Positions 7,804 through 15,737 of a stretch of 33,952 nt of DNA are shown in pieces. The notes below the pieces were generated by a model. That model saw nothing but the letters and a program-made list of their open reading frames with translations. It did not search any database and was not told the DNA's origin. Every line of letters begins with the position of its first letter. Position 1 is the first letter of the stretch. Source of the DNA: Acidobacteriota bacterium (GTDB lineage Bacteria; Acidobacteriota; Terriglobia; Acidiferrales; UBA7541); NCBI GenBank assembly GCA_013287135.1, contig JABDEK010000042.1, forward strand, positions 1-33,952, written 5' to 3'. The translations under genes and the position numbers were made by a program.

Positions 7804-8123
7804 CCCGAATGAAAGCGAAAAGGCCAAGCCGTAGTGTAAGGAAGTTTGAGGTGCAGCCACAACCGGATGTTCTTATTTTGCTTGCGGATCCCAAATCCGT
7901 GCAAGGCGTTAAGCTAAAACATGTATCCACATTCACCATGCTTCTCTCGGTGCTATGTCTGTGCGCCTTCTTAATCGGGCGTGTTGGCGCAGTACCAGCA
8001 GGGAAAACACAGCAGGGACAAAAAGTTAGACGCCGGCAACCTGCGCAGTCTGGAATTTCTCAAGCGCAGCAATATGTTGCAGAATCATCTCAATTACGTA
8101 CTCGTCTCCGAATTTCGAGTTAA
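7800..8123 (+). CDS. Possible small single-pass membrane protein coupled to the radical SAM gene
   Basis: The ATG at 7800 overlaps the radical SAM stop codon in an ATGA junction, which favours translational coupling. The 107-residue product has a basic N-terminus (K/R-rich), a segment D-V-L-I-L-L-A-D-P, one clear hydrophobic stretch near residues 46-62 (M-L-L-S-V-L-C-L-C-A-F-L-I-G) and a Q/R-rich tail. I recognise no family. Its last 98 bases overlap, on the opposite strand, the end of the kinase-like gene, which makes at least the tail doubtful. It could be a real small membrane protein, a truncated remnant, or a chance frame. Confidence 0.35.
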   Translation: MTRMKAKRPSRSVRKFEVQPQPDVLILLADPKSVQGVKLKHVSTFTMLLSVLCLCAFLIGRVGAVPAGKTQQGQKVRRRQPAQSGISQAQQYVAESSQLRTRLRISS

Positions 8124-8676
8124 TCATTGCATTGTACAGCGCTCGACAGGGCCACTCCGCGCCGAAATAGTGACGAATGAATGAAGCGCGCTCGGCGTCC
8201 ACCTCGGAAACCAATTGAGCGGCCTCTTTCTCGCTCTTCCCGAGTGTTCTGATGCGGCGGATTTTTTCATCTCGCGGAGCATAGATGAAAACGTGAAAAG
8301 CGTCCGGATGAGCTCGCAAAATGTAAGGTGCGCCGCGACCGACAATGACGCAGTTTCCGCGCGATGCGACATCCTCGATCACTTCCTGCAGCATAGCCAC
8401 CATCTGATCCGCATCGAATCTGGAAGAGACCCCTTCCAGGGGCAGCGCTCTTTCGTAGCTTCCTCGTGCGAAAACCCTAAACAGCCGGTAAATCAAGGGG
8501 TCCATGCGTTCGTCGCACAGCCTGGCAGCTTTCTGGTCCACTTTGGCGAGACGCGCGATTTCCGCGGTAAGTTCTTCATCCCACAGTTTCCAACCCAAGT
8601 GTTCAGCGAGCCGGCGAGCAATCAGCGCGCCGCCGCTCCCGTATTCGCGTTCGACGGTGATAGTTCGGACCTGCAC
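8026..8676 (-). CDS. Cytidylate kinase-like family protein
   Basis: A 216-residue P-loop protein resembling the cytidylate-kinase-like family (Cytidylate_kin2). The N-terminus I-T-V-E-R-E-Y-G-S-G-G followed by an A-R-R-L-A-E-H-L-G helix is the typical altered P-loop of that family, lacking the usual G-K-S/T; a later G-R-G-A-P-Y-I-L and a basic helix I-R-R-I-R-T near 145 match the lid region. The true substrate of the family is not established; it is unlikely to replace the essential Cmk. The GTG start at 8676 has GGAGGG just upstream. It lies 17 bases after the stop of the efflux gene emrB on the same strand, so it is probably the last gene of that operon. Its end overlaps a small opposite-strand ORF. 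Confidence 0.8.
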   Translation of the reverse strand: MQVRTITVEREYGSGGALIARRLAEHLGWKLWDEELTAEIARLAKVDQKAARLCDERMDPLIYRLFRVFARGSYERALPLEGVSSRFDADQMVAMLQEVIEDVASRGNCVIVGRGAPYILRAHPDAFHVFIYAPRDEKIRRIRTLGKSEKEAAQLVSEVDAERASFIRHYFGAEWPCRALYNAMINSKFGDEYVIEMILQHIAALEKFQTAQVAGV

Positions 8677-8693
8677 CGCACCCTCCAGAAACC

Positions 8694-10262
8694 CTAGTGT
8701 ACTGCGATTGGGCCTCCGGGCTTAACTTTCTTCATCAGGAACACGAAGGGAATCATGACCAGCACCGCGACGGCCAGGAGCCAGAAATTATCGATGTAAG
8801 CAAGCATGGTCGCTTGCTGATCGAGCATATTTGCAACGAGCGCGTAGGCCTGGTGAGAAGCCTGATAAGCACTCGAACCGCGAGACATCAGCATCTGGGT
8901 GCTAGCCGAGATCATCGCTTGTAGACTCGGATTACCTTTGTGAATGTTATTGGCCAGGCTGGCTTGATGGAACTGAGCGCGACGCGCGAGCATTGTCGTG
9001 ACAAGCGAAATTCCGATGCTGCCGCCTATATTCCGCGCAAGGTTGATTAGACCGGAAGCTGCGTTCGTTTTATTTTTTGGGAGGAAGGCATACGCAGCGG
9101 TATTGATGGGAACGAATAGAAACGCGAGACCGATAGTTTGGAATACACGTGCGGTTGCCAGAGTCCGAAAATCTATCGCGGTGTCAAACCGGGTCATGTG
9201 AAACAGGGCGAAAGAAAGCATACACATGCCGAAGAGCAGAAGCCGCCGTGCATCGTATCGACCGAGAAGAAATCCCACCACCGGCATCGCGATCAGTATG
9301 GCAAATCCTCCAGGCATCAATGCCAGCCCAGCTTTTTCCGCCGTATAGCCCATAATTGTCTGCATAAAAAGCGGTAGCAATACGGTGCTGGACATAAGCG
9401 CAAAGCCGACCATGAACATCAACAAATTTCCGATGGCAAATGAGCGGTCTTTAAAGAGATGGAGGTCAATGACGGGATCCTTGTGGTACCACTCCCAGAT
9501 CAAAACGCCTAACAAGGCCGTTACGCTGATCGTCGTCATAATCACAATGAAATGTGATCCGAACCAGTCGTCCCGTTGGCCTTTATCCAGCACAACCTGC
9601 AAGGTGCCGAGACCCAGGGCCAGCAATCCCAATCCGATGTAGTCGATCTTGAAACCGGTACGTTTTCCCTCCTTCATATAGGGCGGATCGGAAATTAATC
9701 GGTTCGTTAGAAGAAGAGAAATAATTCCGACGGGTATATTGATGAAGAAAATCCAACGCCAATCGAAATTGTCGGTGATCCATCCACCCAAAGTAGGGCC
9801 AATCGCCGGAGCAAGCACAACCGCCATGCCGTAAACTGCGAATGCCATTCCGCGCTTGGCGGGTGGAAATGTATCCGCAAGAATGGCCTGTTCGCTTGGT
9901 TGAAGGCCTCCACCACCTGCGCCTTGTAACACTCGAAAAAATATCAACATCCCGAGGCTGGGCGCCAATCCGCATAGAAATGAGCTGATGGTGAAAATCG
10001 CCACACAAGACATGTAAAAGCGCTTGCGCCCGATCATTTGGGAAAACCACCCGCTCATCGGCAGAACAATGGCGTTCGAGACCAGATAGGACGTTAAAAT
10101 CCACGTGCTTTCATCTTGGCCGGCGGAAAGACTGCCTGCAATGTGAGGAAGCGCAACGTTCGCGACACTGGTGTCTAGCACTTCCATGAATGTCGCTAGC
10201 GTTACAGTGAGCGCGATAATCCAAGGATTTACCGGCGGACGTTGATAGGTCTCAGATGCCAT
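8694..10262 (-). CDS. emrB: MFS multidrug exporter, DHA2/EmrB family (14 transmembrane segments)
   Basis: Proton-driven drug exporter of the inner membrane, acting with EmrA and TolC to move compounds straight out of the cell. The 522-residue protein carries the DHA2 hallmarks: the first segment with L-D-T-S-V-A-N-V-A-L-P-H-I, motif A G-W-F-S-Q-M-I-G-R-K-R between segments 2 and 3, motif C-type G-P-T-L-G-G-W-I then N-F-D-W-R-W-I-F-F-I-N-I-P-V-G, and hydrophobic stretches consistent with 14 segments. The gene begins 13 bases after emrA stops and is followed by the kinase-like gene after 17 bases. The ribosome site before its ATG is poor, so translation may be coupled to emrA. Substrates cannot be read from sequence. 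Confidence 0.93.
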   Translation of the reverse strand: MASETYQRPPVNPWIIALTVTLATFMEVLDTSVANVALPHIAGSLSAGQDESTWILTSYLVSNAIVLPMSGWFSQMIGRKRFYMSCVAIFTISSFLCGLAPSLGMLIFFRVLQGAGGGGLQPSEQAILADTFPPAKRGMAFAVYGMAVVLAPAIGPTLGGWITDNFDWRWIFFINIPVGIISLLLTNRLISDPPYMKEGKRTGFKIDYIGLGLLALGLGTLQVVLDKGQRDDWFGSHFIVIMTTISVTALLGVLIWEWYHKDPVIDLHLFKDRSFAIGNLLMFMVGFALMSSTVLLPLFMQTIMGYTAEKAGLALMPGGFAILIAMPVVGFLLGRYDARRLLLFGMCMLSFALFHMTRFDTAIDFRTLATARVFQTIGLAFLFVPINTAAYAFLPKNKTNAASGLINLARNIGGSIGISLVTTMLARRAQFHQASLANNIHKGNPSLQAMISASTQMLMSRGSSAYQASHQAYALVANMLDQQATMLAYIDNFWLLAVAVLVMIPFVFLMKKVKPGGPIAVH

Positions 10263-10275
10263 GGGTTCGCGGAGG

Positions 10276-11580
10276 TCACTTCACGTAAACTTTGGCTTCC
10301 ACGGACATTCCTAACCGCAGCGAAAGATCTTTGTTTTGTCCTGGCTCCAGGACGATTTTTACAGGTATGCGCTGAACGACCTTAACGTAGTTACCGGTTG
10401 CGTTCTCTGGAGGCAGCAAGCTCAAGCGTGCGCCACTGGAATTGGCAAAACTATCGACGTGTCCATTGTAGGTTCGGCCGTTAGAGTCTACGGATATTTT
10501 GGCGCGTTGTCCCACGCGCATATTTTTCAACTGTGTCTCTTTGAAATTCGCTGTGACCCAAACATCTTCAAGCGGAACAATGGAAATCAGTTGCTGGCCG
10601 GGCTGTACGTTCATTCCAACCTCCACGTTCTTCGTGACCACGCCATTTACCGGCGCAATGATTTTGGTGTACTGAAGATTTAATTCGGCCTGATCGAGAA
10701 GTGCTTGCTTTTGTCTTACATTAGCATCGGCAGACAGCGCGCGCGCTTCGGACGTAGCAACTTGTCGCGGTGCGGTTTGTGATGCGCGCAGCGCAGCTTC
10801 GGCGTTAACGAGCTTGCTGCGGGCCTGTGTTACTTGCTGAGCCGCTGCTGCCGCAGAGGAGTGCGCTGCTACAACCGCAGCCGCCTCCGCTTTTGCAGCC
10901 GCGTCGGCTTGGTCGTATGTCTGTTGCGAAATTTCCTGTTTATCGACAAGCTGCTTGTAGCGGCCGAGGTCTAGCTGAGCTTTTGTGCTATTTGCCTGAG
11001 CTTCGGCAAGTTGTGCCTGAGCAGCGTCATATTGCTGCTGCGCGGCTGCGATCCCGGCTTTTGCGTTATCGATATCCGCTTCCGAAGAGGAAAGCTGGCT
11101 TGCAGTATTTATATTCGTAATCGGAACGTTCAAATTCGAAGCTTGCGCTGTGGCTCTAGCATCTTCCAGCGCAGCCTTAGCCTGATCGACGGCAACTTGA
11201 TAGTCACGAGGATCGATTTCAACCAGCACCGTGCCGGCGGTGACATATTGATTGTCATCTACATTTACTTTTGTAACGTAGCCCGAAACGCGCGCGCTAA
11301 GAGGCATGAGATGGCCATCGACTTCCGCATCGTCAGTAGACTCGTAGCTTTGGAAATAGCGCCAAGCGAAGATGCCTGCTACAACAAGCACGAGAACTAC
11401 AGCGATCACATAGAAACGAGCGCGCGGATTCGATTTGAACCTGCTTCCTCGCGAAGGAGGAGGTTCCGACGCTGAGTGAGTTTCCGAGGGCAGTGTACTG
11501 GTTGTAGTAGCGGTCTTAGAAGGCGCGAAGCTTTGGTCCGCTGGATTCTTAGGTGCTTCCACTTCTGTGTTCTGTGCCAT
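10276..11580 (-). CDS. emrA: EmrA/HlyD-type membrane fusion (periplasmic adaptor) protein
   Basis: Links the inner-membrane EmrB pump to the outer-membrane channel. The 434-residue protein has a Pro/Ser/Thr-rich cytoplasmic N-terminus (1-52), one membrane segment (about 53-71, F-Y-V-I-A-V-V-L-V-L-V-V-A-G), then the first lipoyl half-motif around A-R-V-S-G-Y-V-T-K-V-N-V and Y-V-T-A-G-T-V-L-V-E-I-D, a long Ala/Gln-rich helical hairpin (about 130-290), the second lipoyl half I-I-A-P-V-N-G-V-V and a beta-barrel with V-W-V-T-A-N-F-K-E-T-Q, diagnostic for the EmrA/VceA type. The gene starts two bases after tolC stops, with A-A-G-G-A in the tolC end serving as ribosome site. It is one of four tightly linked pump genes. 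Confidence 0.93.
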   Translation of the reverse strand: MAQNTEVEAPKNPADQSFAPSKTATTTSTLPSETHSASEPPPSRGSRFKSNPRARFYVIAVVLVLVVAGIFAWRYFQSYESTDDAEVDGHLMPLSARVSGYVTKVNVDDNQYVTAGTVLVEIDPRDYQVAVDQAKAALEDARATAQASNLNVPITNINTASQLSSSEADIDNAKAGIAAAQQQYDAAQAQLAEAQANSTKAQLDLGRYKQLVDKQEISQQTYDQADAAAKAEAAAVVAAHSSAAAAAQQVTQARSKLVNAEAALRASQTAPRQVATSEARALSADANVRQKQALLDQAELNLQYTKIIAPVNGVVTKNVEVGMNVQPGQQLISIVPLEDVWVTANFKETQLKNMRVGQRAKISVDSNGRTYNGHVDSFANSSGARLSLLPPENATGNYVKVVQRIPVKIVLEPGQNKDLSLRLGMSVEAKVYVK

Positions 11581-11582
11581 TA

Positions 11583-13079
11583 TTATTTTCCTTTAAAGTA
11601 TTGCTTCACGCCTTCTTCAGCGAAACCCATCGCACGCGCCAGGGAAATTTTCGCGTAGTTGTAATTGTAAAGAGCAGAGATGTAATTTTCGTGCGCGCTA
11701 GCTACGGCTTCTTGCGCTTGCACCACTTCTACTGTGTTGGTGACTCCGGCGGCAAAGCGATCACGGGATTGCGTCAAGCTCTCGTCTGCCAAGCCAACAT
11801 TGCTCTTGGCTACTTCAACCTGCTGCGCCGAAGATTCCAGGTTCAAGAGGGCAGTACGAACATCGGCGTCAATCTGCCCGCGCAGGTTGTCAAGCTGATC
11901 GCGACTTTTCTGAAGTTGTGCATCGGCCTGCAACATATCTCCATGGACTTTATTCCCTTGGAAAATCGGAATGGTCAGTGTTGCTCGCACGTCGAAGACT
12001 CCATGAGTAAATAAGTTTGAATAAGTTCCGGCGAGACCGTAATCGCCGCTGACTGCAAGCGATGGGTAATAACCTGCCTGGGCGGCGCGGCGCGAGTATT
12101 CCGCGGAGCTCACCGTAGCCAACGCAGCCTGATAATCCGAACGTGAGGCGTATGCCCGCCTCAATGCTTCATCCACCGTAAGACCTTCAAGAGGTTCGTA
12201 CGGAGATTTGTCCGTTAAATCATATCCTTGTCCGGGGGCGAGTCCGATCACTCGCGCGAGGGTCAACTTCTGAATTGCTAAATCATTTTTGGCCTGAATC
12301 AATTGTTGTTGGCGTGTTTGCAATTCTACTTGGGCGCGAAGCGCATCAATAGCGGGCGAGGTACCGGCCTTCAGCTGATCGGAAGCTTGATTGTAGAGCG
12401 CTTGGCCGGTGTTTACTTGGGCTTCAGCTGTTTCTATGCGTGCTTCGTCGGCAATGGCCAGGAGGTAATTGTAGCCAACCGCCAAGACGACCAGATCACG
12501 CGCATCTTTAAACGTGTGTTGTGCCGCCTTGAGACTTTCCGTCGCGGCATGCGTGTTATTGATCGCTTTCAAGTCTAGGACAGATTGGGTGACGTACGCG
12601 CGACCATCGTAATAAGTAAAAGGTCCTACGATCGAAGGAATAGCTACTCCTGGAATCTTAAAACTGAACCCAAATTCAGCCAGATTGATTTGCGATGTGT
12701 CTACATAGCTTGTGGTCGTCACGTTCGGCAACAACGAGCTTAATTGCTGCCAACGCGCTCCGTGTGCTGAACCAACGTCTTCGCTTGACAGCAGCAAACC
12801 TAGATTTTGTTTGAGCCCGCGACTGATGGCGTCCTCAAGCGATATTGGTAGAACGCCGGGAACAAATTTCGATGGAACGCTACCAGTAAAAGAACTTTGG
12901 CTTTGAGGCGCCGCAGGTTGCGAATAGATCGATGAGGTTGTAGTAGTGCTGGAATTTGAAGATGGACTTCCCGTCTGCCCTGTGACTGGACCAGCCGGTA
13001 GTTGAGCCCAAAGTGGCTTTTCATGCGCAGTCCAGACACTCGTGATGATAAAGGAAATGAGGGCCAATCGACGTTTCAC
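11583..13079 (-). CDS. tolC: TolC-family outer membrane efflux channel
   Basis: Outer-membrane factor forming the exit duct of the tripartite pump. The GTG at 13079 is preceded by GGAGA at a good distance; the 498-residue product begins with a signal peptide (K-R-R then a hydrophobic run to W-A-Q, about residue 26) and a Ser/Thr/Gln-rich linker. Two repeats typical of the OEP family follow: long helical stretches with T-A-E-A-Q-V-N-T-G and, in the second half, S-R-D-R-F-A-A-G-V-T-N-T-V-E-V-V-Q-A-Q, plus the terminal N-Y-N-Y-A-K-I-S-L-A-R-A-M-G. No N-terminal lipobox cysteine is present. The gene is 92 bases after tetR and adjoins emrA, so the pump appears self-contained. Confidence 0.92.
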   Translation of the reverse strand: MKRRLALISFIITSVWTAHEKPLWAQLPAGPVTGQTGSPSSNSSTTTTSSIYSQPAAPQSQSSFTGSVPSKFVPGVLPISLEDAISRGLKQNLGLLLSSEDVGSAHGARWQQLSSLLPNVTTTSYVDTSQINLAEFGFSFKIPGVAIPSIVGPFTYYDGRAYVTQSVLDLKAINNTHAATESLKAAQHTFKDARDLVVLAVGYNYLLAIADEARIETAEAQVNTGQALYNQASDQLKAGTSPAIDALRAQVELQTRQQQLIQAKNDLAIQKLTLARVIGLAPGQGYDLTDKSPYEPLEGLTVDEALRRAYASRSDYQAALATVSSAEYSRRAAQAGYYPSLAVSGDYGLAGTYSNLFTHGVFDVRATLTIPIFQGNKVHGDMLQADAQLQKSRDQLDNLRGQIDADVRTALLNLESSAQQVEVAKSNVGLADESLTQSRDRFAAGVTNTVEVVQAQEAVASAHENYISALYNYNYAKISLARAMGFAEEGVKQYFKGK

Positions 13080-13171
13080 GGAGTCTTCTCCAATTCTCTT
13101 AGAAGTAAGATGAAATTAGCCGCAGCGAGATTCATAAAATCATATAGAGCTCGCGTCCAACGATCGATAAA

Positions 13172-13855
13172 TCAGGCAGTTAGTTTCTTGGTAGCCTTGC
13201 GCTTCTTTCTTGTATCGGCAAAAATGTTGGGAAAGAAGAGCTCCCACACTTCTTCTGCCGATTTTCGTAATATTGAATCCGGATTCAACGACCAGCCTAT
13301 CGTTATACCCATGAGCGTAAGTTGAGTAAGCCGCGCAAGATCCCCTGCAGAATAATCGCGACGAATCTCGCCTCTTTCCTGACCTATTGCCAGGATTTCG
13401 GATAAGAGCCGGCGGCCTTTTTGCAGCCGGTTTTGCAATTCCGCACGCACTGGCGCGCACGATAGGTGCGCCGCGAAGATCGAGCGTAACAAGTCGGGAC
13501 TTTCCGACGACTGTCCTGCTAGGTCAGTGGCAAGCTCTCTAAGTACGGGTCGCACCGATTGATTCGGCGTACGAGCTTTTTTCAAAGCACGTTCAATCGC
13601 AGCGAGACGCTCGTCGCCGTAGGTCGCCAGAACGTGTTCCTTGGTGGGGAAATAATTGAAGAAGGTTCCTTTGCCGACGTCGGCGGCCTCGGTGATGTCT
13701 TCCACCGTGGTGTCGAGATATCCACGTTGCGCAAAAATTCTCAGTGCGGCACGGTAGATGCGCTCGCGAGTCTCGACGCGACGACGCTCACGACGATTCG
13801 ATGGGGAAAAATTCGTGCCGCGGTGAGTGGGACGAACAGCGATCGAGGACTTCAT
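13172..13855 (-). CDS. TetR-family regulator of the efflux operon
   Basis: Probable local repressor of the pump. The 227-residue protein has a basic N-terminal arm (R-R-E-R-R-R-V-E-T) and a textbook TetR helix-turn-helix at about 29-77: I-Y-R-A-A-L-R-I-F-A-Q-R-G-Y, then T-T-V-E-D-I-T-E-A-A-D-V-G-K-G-T-F-F-N-Y-F-P-T-K-E. The rest is the helical ligand-binding and dimer domain, too variable to predict an inducer; the last 15 residues are lysine/arginine-rich. The ATG has GGAGA seven bases upstream. It is the first gene of a leftward unit with tolC, emrA, emrB and the kinase-like gene, and an imperfect palindrome overlaps its own promoter, consistent with autoregulation. Confidence 0.92.
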   Translation of the reverse strand: MKSSIAVRPTHRGTNFSPSNRRERRRVETRERIYRAALRIFAQRGYLDTTVEDITEAADVGKGTFFNYFPTKEHVLATYGDERLAAIERALKKARTPNQSVRPVLRELATDLAGQSSESPDLLRSIFAAHLSCAPVRAELQNRLQKGRRLLSEILAIGQERGEIRRDYSAGDLARLTQLTLMGITIGWSLNPDSILRKSAEEVWELFFPNIFADTRKKRKATKKLTA

Positions 13856-13870
13856 TTGCCGGTCTCCTAA

Positions 13871-13921
13871 TGATGACTGATAGACGGTTACGACTGTAAG
13901 TCATATTTTATAGGTAGTCAA
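13871..13921 (-). promoter_or_regulatory. tetR/efflux promoter with overlapping palindromic operator
   Basis: Reading leftward: -35 TTGACT (13916-13921), 17 bases, -10 TACAGT (13893-13898), start near 13886 and a 30-base leader to the tetR ATG. An imperfect inverted repeat centred at 13888/13889 pairs ATGACT (13873-13878) with AGTCAT (13899-13904), with further matched positions inside. It covers the -10 box and start site, where a bound TetR dimer would block transcription. The operator role is inference. Confidence 0.6.
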
Positions 13922-13959
13922 TCTTGTGCGGCGATTCGGAGGGGTTGGCGGGAGCTTAA

Positions 13960-13986
13960 TACGCCGGGGATGTTATCCCCGGCGTA
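13960..13986. terminator. Perfect 12-bp hairpin downstream of the SYLF genes
   Basis: TACGCCGGGGAT (13960-13971) and its exact reverse complement (13975-13986) are separated by three bases. It lies beyond the stop of the leftward SYLF gene and before tetR, so it is well placed to end that transcript, though only a weak T-rich stretch follows. A dispersed palindromic repeat is the alternative. Confidence 0.55.
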
Positions 13987-14054
13987 CCCAAGCGAACGTG
14001 TTTGAAGATATCCAGGATTTCTTCAAAAATCTCCCGGATTCACTTCACAGGCAA

Positions 14055-14738
14055 CTACTTGCGCGCGCCTGAAGCCTTATCGAGCTCGTCAATTAGCGGT
14101 TTGGCTGCCGGAACAACGGCTTGGCCACCTTCGACGATGTCCTTCGCGCCGATCGATTTGCCATATAGTGCTTTGTTAGCATCATCATCGGAATCCATCG
14201 TGGCGCCCTCTAGAGACACGCCAGCAAAAAGTCCCTTGGATCGCGAATACGTCAAAACGTCTACATGCATCGAGGCGGCATTGTATCCGGTTGCCTGAGC
14301 GCCTGTGGGGCCGGCGGCCGCCGCCGCATTTGCTCCGAGCTTGGTCTTACCGTTTAGGACCTGCTCGGCGCCCTTTTTGTTCATTACAACCAGAACGAAA
14401 TCAGTGGCCGTCGAGCCCAGTTGTACTCCGATGCTTCCCTGGTCAAGTTTGTACATTGCCGGAGCGCCCCAATCTCCGTTCATTTCTCCGCCATTGCGGC
14501 AGATTAATACGCCACGGCCGTAGCTGCCTCCGATTCCGACGGCTACTTTCTTGACGCTGGGAAATATCACTACGCAGTCCGCTTGGTCGAGAATACTCGC
14601 AGGGAGACCACTGTTCCCGACGAGGAGCTCCCGAAGTACGGTGGCCGAATTATTCAGTCGCTCAGCTTCTTTCTTCTGAGCGAACATGGGAGAAGCAACT
14701 GCCAGACAAAGCGCGAGTACCATCATTTTCTTTTTCAC
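14055..14738 (-). CDS. Secreted SYLF-domain (YSC84-like lipid-binding) protein, copy 1
   Basis: A 227-residue protein with a signal peptide (K-K-K start, hydrophobic core, cleavage after M-F-A-Q near residue 21) and a SYLF/Ysc84 domain filling most of the rest. Features seen: D-C-V-V-I-F-P-S-V near 54-62, G-x-x-Y-G-R-G-V-L-I-C-R near 72-83, W-G-A-P, D-F-V-L-V-V-M-N near 112-120, and Y-S-R-S-K-G-L-F-A-G-V-S-L-E-G near 165-180. In eukaryotes this domain binds phosphoinositides; bacterial roles are not established. Here it is exported to the periplasm or outer membrane. A second copy lies directly upstream on the same strand. Many bacterial family members share these lengths, so the gene appears complete. 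Confidence 0.9.
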   Translation of the reverse strand: MKKKMMVLALCLAVASPMFAQKKEAERLNNSATVLRELLVGNSGLPASILDQADCVVIFPSVKKVAVGIGGSYGRGVLICRNGGEMNGDWGAPAMYKLDQGSIGVQLGSTATDFVLVVMNKKGAEQVLNGKTKLGANAAAAAGPTGAQATGYNAASMHVDVLTYSRSKGLFAGVSLEGATMDSDDDANKALYGKSIGAKDIVEGGQAVVPAAKPLIDELDKASGARK

Positions 14739-14899
14739 GGTTCAACCTTTCTTAACGAGGATGGATTCAGAGCTGACGCTCGAATCGTCTTGCTAGGCCC
14801 GATTTCTGTCTTGTTTGGAAGCGGCCCATTCTACATGATTCCACCTTGTTCACGTTCTAGGGCAAGGCGAACAGCGCCGCTTTCTTGGGTGCGTTACGG

Positions 14900-15613
14900 T
14901 TAGGACCGATGTTTCGGCGAATGTTTCCTCAATGTTGAAAGGAGCAGTTTAGACGACGGGGGCGGCGGAACGGCATTATGAAGTACGATTTCTCGGGCCG
15001 AAATTTTCTTCCCATAAACCCGTTCGTTCGCGTCGTTGTCTGGACGTACCGTGGATCCTTCGAGAGAGACACCTGCGAAAAGCCCGCGAGATCGCGAATA
15101 GGTTAGAATCTGCGCGCGCAAAGTGACATCCGACTCCGCTGCGGCGGCGCGTCCGACGGGACCGATTGCTGCGGATGCATCCGCGCCAATTTTCACCTTG
15201 CTAGCGAGGATTGCATTAGCACCCTGCTCGTTCATAACCAACAAAACGAAATCGGTCGCTTGTCCGCCAGCCTGGAAGCCGAAACTGGCGCCTTCGAGGG
15301 CCATCATCGACGGCGCGCCCCAAGGGCCGCTAAAGTCGTCGCCGCGACGGCAGGTCATTACGCCCCGACCGTAGCTAGCGCCGACTATGAAGGCCGCCTT
15401 GAGCACTGAAGGAAACACGATGACGCAGTCCGCTTTGTCGATGAGACTTTGCGGAATGTTGTCGGGAATATCCATGATTTCTTTCACCACCTGGCCCGCA
15501 TTCCGAATACGGTCTTCCTCTTTTGTGGTGTCATCTGCTCGCACCGTCCGCGTGAACACTGACGGAGCTGCTACGAGGGTGGCTATCAGCAAAGCCGATA
15601 GAATGCTCTTCAT
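14900..15613 (-). CDS. Secreted SYLF-domain protein, copy 2
   Basis: A 237-residue paralogue of the next gene, sharing D-C-V-I-V-F-P-S-V, S-Y-G-R-G-V-M-T-C-R, W-G-A-P, D-F-V-L-L-V-M-N-E-Q-G-A and Y-S-R-S-R-G-L-F-A-G-V-S-L-E-G in the same order. It has its own signal peptide (about 1-26, ending in V-R-A). The C-terminal 30 residues differ from copy 1 and are Pro/Ser/Lys/His-rich. An ideal AGGAGG ribosome site and a well-formed promoter stand upstream, so it is likely the better expressed of the pair. The 161-base gap to copy 1 has no clear promoter or terminator, so copy 1 may be read from here. Copies probably arose by tandem duplication followed by divergence. Confidence 0.9.
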   Translation of the reverse strand: MKSILSALLIATLVAAPSVFTRTVRADDTTKEEDRIRNAGQVVKEIMDIPDNIPQSLIDKADCVIVFPSVLKAAFIVGASYGRGVMTCRRGDDFSGPWGAPSMMALEGASFGFQAGGQATDFVLLVMNEQGANAILASKVKIGADASAAIGPVGRAAAAESDVTLRAQILTYSRSRGLFAGVSLEGSTVRPDNDANERVYGKKISAREIVLHNAVPPPPSSKLLLSTLRKHSPKHRS

Positions 15614-15637
15614 CGTTTCCTCCTATGGAGTGCACTC

Positions 15638-15666
15638 ATGATATGGGTTTCGAGTTAGAATCGCAA
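15638..15666 (-). promoter_or_regulatory. Promoter of the tandem SYLF genes
   Basis: Reading leftward: TTGCGA (15661-15666), 17-base spacer, TATCAT (15638-15643). Expected start is near 15631, followed by an AGGAGG ribosome site before the ATG at 15613. Confidence 0.6.
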
Positions 15667-15702
15667 CCTTTCTGCAGGGAACCGCCGGGCAGCGCTTTCT
15701 AA

Positions 15703-15708
15703 TATAAT
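15703..15708 (+). promoter_or_regulatory. -10 box of dacB
   Basis: A perfect TATAAT without a recognisable -35. It would start transcription near 15715, 23 bases before the dacB ATG, and is divergent from the SYLF promoter some 40 bases to the left. Confidence 0.4.
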
Positions 15709-15737
15709 CAGCGTCGTTTCAATTTGGAACTATCAAG

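Noticed and set aside
7981-8184. 67-codon rightward frame overlapping the kinase-like gene
   Set aside because: No ribosome site, mostly antisense to the kinase-like gene and competes with the better-placed ORF at 7800.
11011-11475. 154-codon rightward frame opposite emrA
   Set aside because: Shadow of the Ala/Gln-rich coiled-coil coding region of emrA.
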